DNA from: Microcebus murinus
Lineage: Eukaryota > Chordata > Mammalia > Primates > Cheirogaleidae
Reading direction: 5' to 3'
NCBI RefSeq assembly: GCF_040939455.1
Contig: NC_134120.1
Span: forward strand, 14,165,001 to 14,229,000
Length of the DNA stretch: 64,000 bases
The position numbers were made by a program, and so were the translations under genes. The notes under the pieces were generated by a model. The model did no database searches. It worked only from the letters and a program-made list of their open reading frames with translations, and was not told the origin of the DNA. Positions 10,601-20,340 of this stretch are shown piece by piece; position 1 is the stretch's first letter; each line of letters opens with the position of its first letter.

Positions 10601-11541
10601 AACTTTCCTCTCAGAACTGCTTTAGCTGTGTCCCAGAGGAGTTGATAACTTGTCTCTCCATTGTCGTTTTCTTCATAGAAGTTTTTTATTTCCGTCTTGA
10701 TTTCTTCATTTACGAAGTAATCATTTAGTAGGAGGTTGTTTAATTTCCACGTTTTTGTGTAGAAATGTGAGTTTCTGTTAGGGTTGATTTCTAGTTTTAT
10801 TCCACTGTGATCTGAGAAGTTACATGGTATGATTTCTATTTTTTTAAATTTCTTGAGATTTTCATTGTGTCCTAGGATATGGTCAATCTTAGAGAATGTC
10901 CCGTGAGCTGATGAGAAGAACGTATATTCAGTGGATTTTGGGTAGAATGTTCTGTAGATGTCTGTCAGACCCAATTGTTCTAGAGTTTTGTTTAAGTCCA
11001 TTATTTCTTTATTAATTTTCTGTTTGGCGGATCTGTCTCGTGCCGTCAGTGGGGTGTTGAAATCCCCGGCGATTATGGAGTTGCTATTAATCCATTTGCT
11101 TAGCTCCAGTAAGGTTTGCTTTATGAATCTGGGTGCACCTAAGTTGGGTGCATATATATTTAAAATTGTTATCTCTTCTTGTTGGACTGTGCCCTTCACC
11201 ATTATATAATGACCCTCTTTGTCTTTTACTACTTTTGTTGGTTTAAAAACTAAATCATCTGAAATTAGAACTGCCACACCAGCCTTCTTTTGGCTTCTAT
11301 TTGCTTGGAATATTGATCTCCACCCTTTTATTTTTAGTCTATGTGCATCCTTGCAGGTTAAATGTGTTTCCTGAAGACAGCATATACTTGGCCTGTATTT
11401 TCTTATCCATTCAGCCAGCCTATGTCTCTTGAGTGGAGAGTTTAAGCCATTCACATTTATTGAGAGAACTGATAGGTAAGGTAGATTACTGATCATTCTG
11501 TTGGGTTGGATGTTGTTGCTATGAGTTCTGTCTTGAGCCAT
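7666..11541 (-). CDS. ORF2: L1 ORF2p: endonuclease / reverse transcriptase
   Basis: 1291-aa protein that nicks target DNA and copies L1 RNA onto the nick. The N-terminal AP-like endonuclease has its key residues: N29 (SINVNGLN), E58 (LQETH), Y130 (NIYAPN), D160 and N162 (AGDFNTPL), D220 (KIDHI) and S243-D244-H245. The reverse transcriptase has [28 protein letters not shown] and the catalytic FADD at 715-718. The C-terminal Cys/His motif is C1145-C1149-H1157-C1162. Human ORF2p is 1275 aa; the extra length is mostly N-terminal, and a second Met at residue 16 (MISNLPYLS) would give a length close to human. I could not decide between the two starts. No internal stop or frameshift. Translation in this family is thought to occur by reinitiation after ORF1. 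Confidence 0.97.
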   Translation of the reverse strand: MAQDRTHSNNIQPNRMISNLPYLSVLSINVNGLNSPLKRHRLAEWIRKYRPSICCLQETHLTCKDAHRLKIKGWRSIFQANRSQKKAGVAVLISDDLVFKPTKVVKDKEGHYIMVKGTVQQEEITILNIYAPNLGAPRFIKQTLLELSKWINSNSIIAGDFNTPLTARDRSAKQKINKEIMDLNKTLEQLGLTDIYRTFYPKSTEYTFFSSAHGTFSKIDHILGHNENLKKFKKIEIIPCNFSDHSGIKLEINPNRNSHFYTKTWKLNNLLLNDYFVNEEIKTEIKNFYEENDNGETSYQLLWDTAKAVLRGKFISINVYNQKARRSQIDNLMKRLKELEKEEQTNPKPSRRSEINKIKSELNEIENRKAIQEINKTKSWFFEKINKIDTPLAKLTKSRKEKSLISSIRNKKGDITTDPKEIQDTIYEYYKNLYAHKLENVEEMDKFLETHSLPRLNQEEIDSLNRPISTAEIETAIKNLPKKKSPGPDGFTPEFYHTYKEELVPILQKLFHNIEKNGNLPDTFYEANITLIPKPGKDATKKENYRPISLMNIDAKIFNKILANRIQTLIKKIIHHDQVGFIPGMQGWFNIRKSINAIHHINRSKNKDHMILSIDAEKAFDKIQHPFMIRTLKKIGIEGTYLKMIQAIYDRPIANIILNGERLKSFPLRTGTRQGCPLSPLLFNIVLEVLATAIRQENGIKGIQIGAEEIKLSLFADDMILYLENPKDSTKKLLELINEFSKVSGYKINTQKSEAFIYANNNLIENQIKDSIPFTIATKKLKYLGIYLTKEVKDLYRENYETLRKEIAEDVNRWKSIPCSWIGRLNIIKMSILPKLIYRFNAIPIKIPSAFFTDIEKIILRFVWNQRRPRISRAILGNKNKMGGINMPDIKLYYKAVVIKTIWYWHKNRNIDQWNRCENPDIKPSSYSHLIFDKADKNIRWGKESLFNKWCWENWIATCRRLKQDPHLSPLTKTNSRWITDLNLRYETIRTLEEKVGNTLLDIGLGKEFMKKSPKAITAATKINKWDMIKLQSFCTAKEIVMKVNRQPTEWEKIFASYASDKGLITRIYLELTKIRKKKSNNPIKKWAKDLNRNFSKEDRRMANKHMKKCSTSLIIREMQIKTTMRYHLTPVRMAFIKKSPNNKCWRGCGERGTLLHCWWDCKLVQPLWKAIWRYLKAIQVNLPFDPAIPLLGIYPNDPVTLYKKDTCTRMFIAAQFIIARLWKQPKCPSIKEWINKMWYMYTMEYYSALRNNGDIAHLIFSWLELEPILLSEVSQEWKNKHQIYSPANWY

Positions 11542-11582
11542 TGTAATATCTGGCCTTTAATATCTTTGGATTTTGGTTGTTT
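11542..11582. other. L1 inter-ORF spacer
   Basis: 41 nt separate the ORF1 stop from the first ORF2 ATG, or 86 nt to the second in-frame ATG. Both are in the range of other mammalian L1s (63 nt in human). It holds no other recognisable signal. Confidence 0.8.
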
Positions 11583-12587
11583 TTATATCCGTGGATTATT
11601 ATTATGATGTTCCGTGCATAACGCTGTTTTAAGTACTTCTTGTAGGGCTGGTCTTGTCTTGGTGAATTCTCTGGGCCTTTGCTTGTCTGCAAATGTTTTT
11701 ATTTCTCCTTCATATATGAAGCTTAGTTTTGCAGGGAATAATATTCTAGGCTGGGCATTGTTTTGTTTCAAAAGAGTGAGAATGGGGCCCCAGTCTCTCC
11801 TTGCTTGTAAAGTCTCATTAGAGAAGTCTGATGTTATTCGAATTGGCTTTCCCTTGTATGTCACTTGCTTCTTTTGTCTTACAGCTCTTAGAAGGGCCTC
11901 TTTAGTTGATACTTTGGTCAGTCTGATGACTGCATGACGTGACGTCTTCCTATTTGCATTGAATCTCCCAGGGGTCCTCTGGGCTTCTTGAACTTGTATC
12001 TCGAGATTTTGAGCAAGGCCTGGGAAATTTTCCTCTATTATATCTTCAAAAAGCTTGTCCAGCCCTTGAGTGTTGTCTTCCTCCCCTTCGGCTAAACCTA
12101 TGACCCTCACGTTAGGTTTTTTCACATAATCCCACAGCTCTTGTAGACTTTGGTCTTTTCTCTTGTTTCTCTGCTGTATTTCTGTGACTGATTTATTTAA
12201 TTGGAAGGTGTTATCTTCAAGCTCTGAGATTCTTTCTTCTGCTTGATCTACCCTGTTCTTGAGACTTTCCACAGTATTTTGTAGTTCTCTGAGTTGATTC
12301 TTCATCTCCAGGACTTCGGTTAAAGTTTTCTTCACTGTGTCAATCTCTTTGTTGAACCTTTGTTCCATTTCTTGGAGGTTTTTTGTGTTTTCTTGGTGTT
12401 GGTTATTGAGTTGTTGTTGCAGCTGGGTGAGTGTTCTTATGATCCACATACGAAATTCCTTTTCTGTCATATTGGTTGCCTGATTTTGGTCGGTGTCCGT
12501 TTCTAGGGGGCTGGTGCTCCTCCTTGGGGGTGTGTTTTCCGTTTGGTTCTTCATATTTCCTGAGTTCTTTCGCTGATTTCTTCCCAT
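11583..12587 (-). CDS. ORF1: L1 ORF1p: trimeric RNA-binding chaperone
   Basis: 334-aa protein that coats L1 RNA in the cytoplasm to form the retrotransposition particle (human ORF1p is 338 aa). A basic, polar N-terminus (MGRNQRKNSGNMKN) is followed by a long heptad-rich coiled coil at about residues 48-152, which trimerises the protein. Next comes the RRM domain (from NVRVIGLAEGEE, about 157-250), then the C-terminal domain containing TLQARRDWGPILTLLK, whose paired Arg residues contact RNA, and PAKLSFIYEGEIKTF. The start is the first in-frame ATG after the 5'UTR and matches the family N-terminus. No stops or frameshifts. Confidence 0.97.
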   Translation of the reverse strand: MGRNQRKNSGNMKNQTENTPPRRSTSPLETDTDQNQATNMTEKEFRMWIIRTLTQLQQQLNNQHQENTKNLQEMEQRFNKEIDTVKKTLTEVLEMKNQLRELQNTVESLKNRVDQAEERISELEDNTFQLNKSVTEIQQRNKRKDQSLQELWDYVKKPNVRVIGLAEGEEDNTQGLDKLFEDIIEENFPGLAQNLEIQVQEAQRTPGRFNANRKTSRHAVIRLTKVSTKEALLRAVRQKKQVTYKGKPIRITSDFSNETLQARRDWGPILTLLKQNNAQPRILFPAKLSFIYEGEIKTFADKQRPREFTKTRPALQEVLKTALCTEHHNNNPRI

Positions 12588-13964
12588 GTCGATCAGTTGT
12601 TGTTTCTTTCCTTAGGTTATTGTTTGGGTATTCACACACCTTGTTTAGTTTCTGAGGCGTTAGGTGGTGCCTGTGGGTGAAATTGGACCACTCCCTGTAT
12701 ATTGAGTCAGTGGGTGCCGTGGAAAGGCTGTGCAAGATGCCGTCCCTGTCAGTAGGTGGCGTTTGCTTGGAGGAACAGGCTCTGGTGTTGATTTTGAGTC
12801 CTGTTATCAGCTCTCGTTCTGGGCGGAGCTGGGTTGGGTAAGCCTGCCCTCAGGCCGTTAGCAGGGGTCAAAGTTCTGTTCTCTGTTTCCAGGGAAGGCT
12901 GTCAGGGCGGGGCTGGAATGGTCCCACTCAGCCAGAAAGTCTGGGTGTGGGGGTCGGGCTGTCTGAGACCCACAGTCTGCAGCAGGCCTCGCTTCTTTCC
13001 ACCCTCCCCAACTCCGCAGCTACTCCTGGGCCTCTGCCAGCAGGCCAGACCACAAGCCACCAGGCCTCCCCGGACTGTGATGCCGGCGGGGAGGTTCCCT
13101 GCACAGGAACGCCACCTGGGTTGGGCGCACGGCCTCCTCCTGGGAGGAGGGTTGCCCTCTAGGACGCCGATCCGCCCCTGGAGGCACACAGACCTCAGTA
13201 GGCTGTTCACGTATAATCCTTCTGTGCCCCGGGCAATGCTAGCCCTCGGTGCAGGGGATCTGGTCTGCAGGTCCGACCTCTGGGTCCCAGAGTTCAAACT
13301 GTATTCCCACCAGGGAGAGGGTTTCCGGTCCTAATTCACCCACAGGGAGCCCAAGCTGGGTCTATGTCTCTCAGCCTCTGAGTCGGCACCATTTTCCTGG
13401 GAACACGGTGCCAGCAGCACCTGGGAGGGCGGGCGGGGTCCCAAACGGGAAGGTCCCGTTCCCTGGAGGTGCCTCCGGCTGGTGGCTGTATTGTCTCTCT
13501 GGGCAGCCGCGGGTAGGGTCGGCGGAGGGGAGGAGGAGGCAATATGGCGCCTGCCGCGCGGCTCTCCGTGCACACGGAGGTGCCCGGAGGAAGTTGGGAA
13601 CCTGGTGCCACGTCTGCTACAGGCTCACCATTGGCAGGCGAAGGCAGTCTCTGAGCTGATGTCCGCAGGTCTCTCCACCCGCTTGGGAGCCCACCAGCAG
13701 TCCCGAATGCAGGGGAGGGGAAACAGCAGATCCACCTACCCTTGCCGCTGGTCTCCGGGCTGCTCCGGTGGTCTCAGCCTCCAGTTCTCCTCCGCAGCCT
13801 CCTCCCGTGGAGTCTCCCGGGGTCTCAGGTACCCCTCCTTCCGGCCCTTGTCCGCTGTATGCTCGTCTTCTTGCTTCTTTCCTCTAGTTTCTGCTAGAAT
13901 CGGTCTTTTCTGCAGAGACCCTCTGTCTGGCCGTGTTATTCGTCCGCCATCTTGCTCCAACATC
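12588..13964 (-). promoter_or_regulatory. L1 5'UTR with internal promoter
   Basis: About 1.38 kb of GC- and CpG-rich sequence, in strong contrast to the AT-rich surroundings, lies between ORF1 and the 5' target duplication. In mammals this region carries the internal RNA polymerase II promoter and is a target of CpG methylation. Several frames are open on the opposite strand (for example 12834-13334 and 13482-13985). The exact L1 start is uncertain by a few bases (13957-13964), because untemplated bases may lie between the tip and the duplication. Confidence 0.9.
13944..13953 (-). promoter_or_regulatory. YY1-type site at the L1 5' tip
   Basis: CCGCCATCTT on this strand (AAGATGGCGG on the L1 strand) lies within about 20 nt of the L1 5' end. 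Human L1 has a YY1 site at the same place that sets the transcription start. Conservation of both sequence and position supports an intact promoter tip. Confidence 0.75.
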
Positions 13965-13979
13965 CTTCAAAGATATTTT
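13965..13979 (+). repeat. Target-site duplication of intact L1 (5' side)
   Basis: Identical partner of 7225-7239. It marks the 5' boundary of the insertion and shows that the L1 is not 5'-truncated by later deletion. Confidence 0.92.
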
Positions 13980-14186
13980 AAATAAATTCCCCACAATATA
14001 TATTGGTAGTAATTATTAAGAAAATAATTTTCTTCCTCAAACATTGTGATTTTGCCTGCAAGTTTTAGTTTTGCTGTACTACAGGACATGTATTTTAAAA
14101 AAAAAATTGATATATTTATTTCTGTTCTCTTTCTTAATAGTATCAGTTGTACATATGTCCTACCTCCTTATTTGTCTTTCATATAT
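13980..14186. other. Spacer between intact L1 and Tigger1
   Basis: About 200 bp of AT-rich sequence with no identifiable element. It is the continuation of 6901-7224 interrupted by the L1. Confidence 0.5.
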
Positions 14187-16551
14187 AGGCACACCTCATT
14201 TATTGCACATCACCTTATTGTGCTTCACAGGTATTGCATTTTTTTTTTTTTTTTTTTTGCAAAGTGAAGGTTTGTGACAATATTGCATACGGCAAGTCTA
14301 TTGGCACCATTTTCCCAACAGCATGTGCTCACTTAATGTTTCTGTACCACATTTTGGTAATTCTCACAATATTTCAAACTTTTTCATTATTATTTTGTCT
14401 ATTATGATGATCTGTGATCAATGATCTTTGATGTTACTATTGTTGTGTTGGTCATCAAGAACCACACTCTATATATGAAAACGGCAAACTTAATGAATGT
14501 TGTGTATGTTCTAACTGCTCTACCTACTGGCTTTTCCCTTGTCTCTCTCCCTCTCCTTGAGTCTATCTATTCCCTGAGACACAACAACACTGAAAGTAGG
14601 CCAATTAGTAATCTTACAATGGCCTTTAAGTGTTTGCATGAAAGAGAGTCACAATTCTCTCACTTTAAATCAGAAGCTAGAAGTGACTAAGTGCAGTGAA
14701 AAAGGCTTGTCAAAAGTGTCAAAAGCTAGGCCTCAGGCACTGAAGAGTCAGCCAGGTTGTGAATACAAAGAAAAGGTTCTTGAAGGAAATTCAAAGTGCT
14801 ACTCCAAAAGACACACAAATGATAAGAAAGTGAAACAGACTTATTGCTGATATGGAGAAAGTATTAGTAGTCTGAATAGATCACACCAGCCACAACATTC
14901 CCTTAAGCTAAAGCCAATCCTAGGCAAGGCCCTAACTCTTTTCAATTCTATGAAGGCTGAAAGATGCAAGGGTTCTGTAGAAGAGTTCAAAGCTAGCAAA
15001 AGTTGACTCATAAGTTTAAAGAAAGAAGCCATCTCCATGACATAAAAGTGCAAGGTGAAGCAATAAGTGATGGTGGAGAAACTGTAGCAAGTTATCTATA
15101 TCTAGCTAAGATAATTGATGAAGTTGTCTACACTAAACAATACATTTTTTCAATGTAAATGAAATGGTTTTCTATTGGAAGAAGACATCATTTAGGACTT
15201 TTATACCTAGAGGCTTCTAAGCCTGAAAGCACAAGCTGACTCTCTTGTTAGGAACTAATGCAGCTGGTGACTTTAAGTTGAAGCCAATGTTCATTTACCA
15301 TTCCAAAAATCCTAAGGCCCTTAAGAATTATGCTGAATCTACTCTGCCCTTGCTCCATAAATTAAACAACAAAGCCTGAGTGACAGAATCTGTTTATAGC
15401 ATAGTTTAATGATTATTTTAAGGTTATTATCATTACCTACTGCTCAGAAAACAAAGAACCTTTTCAAAATATTACTGATCATTGACAATGTACCTAGTTA
15501 TCCAAGAGCTCTGATGGACATATACAGGGAGATTAATGTTGTTTTATGCTTGATAACACAACATCCCTCCTGTATCCCATGGACAAAAGAGTAATTTTGA
15601 TTTTTGAGTCTTATCATTTAAGAAATACATTCCATAAGACTATAGATGCCATAGACAGTGATTTATTTAATGGATGTAGGCAAAGTAAATTGAAAACCTT
15701 CTGGAAAGAATTCACCATTCTAGATGCCATTAAGAACATTTGTGATTCATGGGAGGAGGTCAAAATATCAACAGTATCAGGAGATTGGACGAAGTTGTTT
15801 CCAACCCTCATGGATGACTTTGTGGGGTTCAAGACGTCAGTGGAGGAAGTAATTGCAAGTTTGGTGGAAGCAGCATGAGAACTAGAATTGGAAGTGCAGC
15901 CTAAAAAATTGCTGCAATCTGATAACACTTTAATGGATAAGTAATTGCTTCTTATGAGCAAAGAAAGTGTATTCTTGAGATGGAATCTAGTCTTGTGAAG
16001 ATGCTGTGAACATTGCTGCACAAAGGATTCAGAATATTTCATAAACTTAATTGATAAAGCAGCAGTAGGGTTTGAGAGTATTGACTCCAATTTTGAATGA
16101 AGTTCTACTGTAGGTAAAATGATGTGGATCAAACAGTATTGCATGCTACAGAGAATCTTTAATAAAAGGAATAGTCAATCTATGTGGCAAATTTTATTGT
16201 TGTCTTATTATAAGAAATTGCTGCAGCTATCCCAACTTTCAGCAACCACTTCCCTAGTCAGTCAGCAGTCATCAACAAGGCAAGACCCTCCAGGAACAAA
16301 AAGTTTACAACCTGCTAAAATCTCAGGTGAATGTATTTTTTAGCAATAAAGTATTTCAAATCAAGTTATGTATATATTTTTAGACACAATGGTATTGCAC
16401 ACTTAATAGACTACAGTACAGAGTAAACATAACTGTTATAAAAGGTATGTATTGGGAAACCAAAAAACTCATGTGATTTGCATTCTTGCAACATTCACAT
16501 TATTGCTATGATCTGGAACTGAACCCATAATATCTCTAAAGAATGTCTGTA
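14187..16551 (+). mobile_element. Tigger1-type DNA transposon, nearly complete
   Basis: About 2.36 kb, close to the 2.4-kb Tigger1 length. The left end GGCACACCTCATTTATTGC and the right end (…AACCCATAATATCTCTAAAGAATGTCTG) are degraded forms of the inverted termini. Internal landmarks such as AACAGCATGTGCTCACTT, TTTCATTATTATTTTGTC and the 3' block CACTTAATAGACTACAGTA fit my memory of Tigger1. TA-rich flanks fit the TA target preference of Tc1/mariner-pogo elements. Many stops make it inactive. Tigger1 is shared across primates, so it predates the L1 on its left. Confidence 0.88.
14645..16345 (+). pseudogene. Tigger1 transposase (pogo-like) remnant
   Basis: Broken DDE-type transposase. Recognisable pieces on the plus strand are the N-terminal DNA-binding region (about 14650-14850, SLTLNQKLE…KARPQALKSQ), a catalytic-core piece LLIIDNVPSYPRALMDIY (about 15465-15525), where the conserved Asp is kept but the usual His nearby is Tyr, and the C-terminal part KLKTFWKEFTILDAIKNI … LMDDFVGFKTSVEEV (about 15690-15860). 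Frames shift repeatedly between these pieces. No function is expected. Confidence 0.8.
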
Positions 16552-17224
16552 TTTCATTTTCCCTATTCATTTTTTCACAGTTATCTTTTTGTTACTTTAG
16601 ATTTAATTTTTATGATATTTTCAGATCTGAACTTCTTGCTTCAGATATACTTTTAACAGAGCTGATTGTACTTCTTGTTGCTTCTAAGATAGCATTTGTT
16701 TTTGTAATAATGTAACATTTTTTCATTCATTTTTCTAAGTTAGGAACTCACATTCTATGTCCTTCCTAATTTCATATATCTTTTTTGAGCTAATTCAGTT
16801 TTGTTTTCACTAAGGAATCTATGAGTTCTTTGAAAATTCTTAATGTTTTCTTCTAAACCCTGTGGCAATTTTCTGATATGATGATATTTATCTTACTTTT
16901 ATTATGATGTGTCTTTTATCCAATTTTTGAATTTTATTTATTTATCTATCCTATATCATTTCCTTCCTAATCATTACTAATTCTTTCTTGATGGGCATTT
17001 CTACTTGAAATGAAGTTAACTGAATCATATGCCTAACAAAAAGGGAAAAGGATATAGTAAGCAGTCAGTACCTTCAATTAGGGTTTTCTGCCTCAGACTC
17101 TAAATAGTGTGCCTTTTGCTTTGGAGGTATATCTACTATCAGTTTTATGCTTTCTCTTTGTTTTGGAAAACAAATGGTTCACGTCACTCATGATACAACT
17201 TCTAAAATGTTATAAGTTCTATAG
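16552..17224. other. AT-rich unassigned DNA right of Tigger1
   Basis: The text around 16790-16930 (CTAATTCAGTTTTG…AGGAATCTATGAGTTCTTTG) looks like antisense L1M/HAL1 ORF1 sequence. If so, it may be the same old element as 6200-7224, split by Tigger1 and the young L1. The assignment is weak. Confidence 0.3.
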
Positions 17225-17415
17225 TTTCCTTGCCCAGCTGTTTGATATGAATAAGCAAGCCTACGGAAGATGCTAGATCTCAGGCTTTGAGTTGTCCCAG
17301 CTGATGCAAAATTGAGAACAGATAGCCCCAAATGCAGATTTATGAGAGCAATAAATATTTTTAAATCACTTGGTTTTGGAGTGATTTATTACACACCAAT
17401 ATGCAACTGGAATAA
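17225..17415 (+). repeat. Ancient LTR-like remnant (MLT1-like)
   Basis: GAGAACAGATAGCCCC … AGCAATAAATATTTTTAAATCACTTGGTTTTGGAGTGATTTATTACACA follows the usual 3' part of old mammalian LTRs (AATAAA, then a 'GCCACTAAGTTTTGGGGTGGTTTGTTACRCAGC' type ending). The family name is uncertain. Confidence 0.4.
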
Positions 17416-20229
17416 TCTCATATGCCCAAGGTAAAAGGAGCTGTTTGAATTCTGTACACATTACTTCATTTTGGTTTCCTTGCAACTGAATTTGGTAGAT
17501 CATCTTCACACAATCAACTGCCAGAAATAATACTACATGTTTGTTTTTGGTGAGAGGAGATTTTGACTTTACATTTGGGTACAATGTGAATATGACATTT
17601 GTTAAAATTTGTAGTGGTTTGACTATATGACCACAATTTTAAGAGAGTTACGATAGTTAGTAGGTAAGTCAGAAAGCCAATCAGAACAGAATTTATTAAC
17701 TAATATTAAAAAATAATAATCTGAATAAAAAATTAAAGTAAGGCAGTCATTTTAAAGCTTTTCTCTCACCTTTGTTTCCTTTACTATAAATTCACCATTT
17801 TCTTTACTGTGTAGATGGAAAAGTATATACTATGTTGGATCTCAGTCTTATCATTCAAACATTTTATAAAACAGGAAATATAACTTTTCAAATGTTACAA
17901 AATATATGTTCAATAATACTTTTGCTCTATGGTCTTAAACTATGAGAAACTTTATGTAAGATAGATAGCTTTAGAAAGATCCAATTTGTTAGAGATATAA
18001 ATGTAGAGAAAAGTAGAATTAGCCCTAAAGTGGCTAATGTTATATATTTTCCAAAGTACCATCTCTGTTCCTGAAGTCTCAAAACCCACAGGCTGCTCAG
18101 TATATCAATACCTTGTCCATGGGCAACATGATTTAGCAGACTTATGATAAAGGCTACCACTATTTGGGTAGCTTGAGTGTCCATTAAATCCAGAGTCAGT
18201 GTAAATCTCTTCTTCTATATCCCCTGGGTGATCAATAAAATTGCATTCAATGTAGACTTCACATGAAAGATAAGAAGAAGTTTTTTTTATGCACTCACTC
18301 AATTGATGAAACAAATGATTTGCCAAGTTTAAAGTGCATAGTGGCGGGGTATGAGGTCATAAGTATGCTTATCATATCATCAGGATTGTAAATGACATAA
18401 TCTTATGTTTATGATCTTACATTTCTTCACATTTATCATGCCTAGTCTTCTAGTGACATTGTAGAGCCCTGCTTTGGTTTTGCTTTCACATGATATTTTA
18501 ATTGTAGAAATCCAATTCCCTCACTCAGTCCAGGTCTAGTGCTGAAGACATTTCTATTTTGTTATTGGACCTTTCAACATTAATGACTTCCTACTAGCAA
18601 CAGTGGAGATAAATGATCTTTTGCTTTTTATTTTTTTAACATCTTAGTTGCTTAGCATAGTAATGTTATTTAGCTTTAAGCATAAGCATCTTTTTATGGT
18701 TAAATAACAAATTAAAATTTATTTTCTTTGTAATTCCTAACTAGTGGCATTAATATATCAACTAGGCTGAAAGTAGCACAGGGAAAAATTCTGAACTTTC
18801 AGAAGTATACCAATCTGTACTACTTTAGAGTGAGGTTCAAAGACTTCTAGGAAAATAGAGTTTAGAAGAATCCTTTGATGCATTTCACCTGTTTTCTCTA
18901 GATTGTTCTTTTCATCCCTAGACAATAATGGAAATTTTAAAAAGAGTAGGCTAAACAATGTGCTCCAAATTTATTATATTTATCATGTGGCTCACCAGAA
19001 AGCTCTATTATTTGGTATTTTATTAACTTCTAAATTGAATGACAGCTAAAGTCTTTAACAAAGTCTTGAAGCACTGACAGATTTTTTTTTAGGTCCTTCT
19101 GAATTTATCAAGGATCAATTATAAGCCATCTAACTTCAGTGTTGAAATATGCTATTGAGGAAGAATATAAGATGGAAGAATAAGGAAGCTTCAGGCCTGA
19201 ATCCTATGTGATTTGAAGGTGACAGAACCTTTGATGCCAATATTCATCCATTCAGACAGTCACTTTATTAAACATCACAATGTGTAAGGTATTATGCCCA
19301 AAGCATTACTGGTAGTGCTTATATAATATTTAGAAGAGGGGTTGCATAAATAATTTATAATATTTAGTAGATAAAGTTAAAAATACTTTCACTAATGAAT
19401 AGAGGAGTTGAATTAGTTGATTTTTATGATCCTTTGGGATAGGACCACGACTTACTGTATGTGTGTGCATAAGTATGTTTGTATGTGTGTATTTCTTTGC
19501 TTATTCTTTACCTATAATAATTGATTGGATCCACTCACATGTAGGACTTGGCATATTTTTATTCTAAATCATAGAGTTCCCAACAAACAGAACATTAGGC
19601 CCAAGACCTTTCTTATGGTTCTGAAGAGGATCTTGGAGGGGGTTATGTTCTGTGGCTTTGTATCTGAGGAGGATTCCTGCTTCACCTGGTGTGCATGACT
19701 CAACCCAGCTCAGCAGAGCTTCAAGTTGCCTACACTGTCATCAAGGTGCAGTGATTTTCAGCCAGATGATAAGAAAAAAACCCAAATCTTTGTACAACAG
19801 CCTCTTCTTCTTTGGGCTTTCGTGTCCCTCAGTTGTCATGGAGCATGTAGTCATTGCTCATGAAGGTCCAGGTTCTTGCCCCACCTTGGCTCCCTGTGAC
19901 ATATCCTTGCCCTCCATAGGACAATGATGCAATTATAATTTAAAGTGCTAATACTAGAGTTTTTTAAAAAGTCCCTTTTCACCAACTCTACTGTAATTAA
20001 GCCTCTTAAAAAATTCTTCCAGTGACACTGAGACCCTGTTGTCCTTTCTAAATGACATAATTGCCAGGATCATTGCAGCATTTGTACCTATCTGGGGTTT
20101 GTGATCTGCTGAGCAGGACACTTGTGAAGTTTCTGGGGTAGATCAACTGTGAGAGCCTGCCCCTACCCTCATATAACTCAGTGATCTGTGCGTAAGTTCC
20201 CACTACAATATAGCTGTTCTATGATTCTT
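17416..20229. other. Unassigned AT-rich DNA
   Basis: No gene, recent transposon or RNA gene is recognisable. A faint antisense L2 3' end is possible at 19240-19330 (TCATCCATTCAGACAGTCACTTTATTAAAC … AAGGTATTATGCCC). The frame at 19652-19927 has no recognisable product. Confidence 0.4.
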
Positions 20230-20274
20230 GACTGCATGGGGGAAGGGCAAGCTTGTAGCCATGGCTACAAGGCA

Positions 20275-20340
20275 TTATATGTAACCAAAACATTTGTACC
20301 CCCATAATATTCTGAAATAAAAAAATAAATAAAAAAAAAA
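20275..20340 (+). mobile_element. Severely 5'-truncated L1 3' end
   Basis: ATGTAACCAAAACATTTGTACCCCCATAATATTCTGAAATAAA followed by an A-rich tail matches the last part of the L1 3'UTR seen in other copies. The 5' boundary may lie slightly further left; I found no convincing target duplication. Confidence 0.75.

Larger units (their letters stand above)
7236..13964 (-). mobile_element. L1: Full-length, structurally intact LINE-1 (L1)
   Basis: Autonomous non-LTR retrotransposon with all parts in order on the minus strand: 5'UTR (12588-13964), ORF1 (11583-12587), 41-nt spacer, ORF2 (7666-11541), 3'UTR (7460-7665) and a composite tail (7236-7459). Both frames are open over their full family length, catalytic residues are present, the 5' tip carries a YY1 motif, and a perfect 15-bp target duplication flanks the element. 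The body is about 6.5 kb, typical for mammalian L1. Intactness makes retrotransposition competence plausible but does not prove it. Its protein sequences follow the general primate L1 pattern with many differences from the human copy, fitting a strepsirrhine lineage. Confidence 0.96.

Noticed and set aside
12834..13334. 166-codon plus-strand open frame in the L1 5'UTR
   Set aside because: GC-rich DNA has few stops by chance. Overlapping frames are open on both strands and none has a recognisable domain.
12800..13930. GC- and CpG-rich block resembling a CpG-island promoter of a host gene
   Set aside because: It is bounded by L1 ORF1 on one side and the L1 5' tip plus target duplication on the other, so it is the L1 5'UTR.
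14046..14277. Plus-strand frames around the T-run near 14240
   Set aside because: They start in flank and run into the Tigger1 terminal T-run; AT-rich chance frames.
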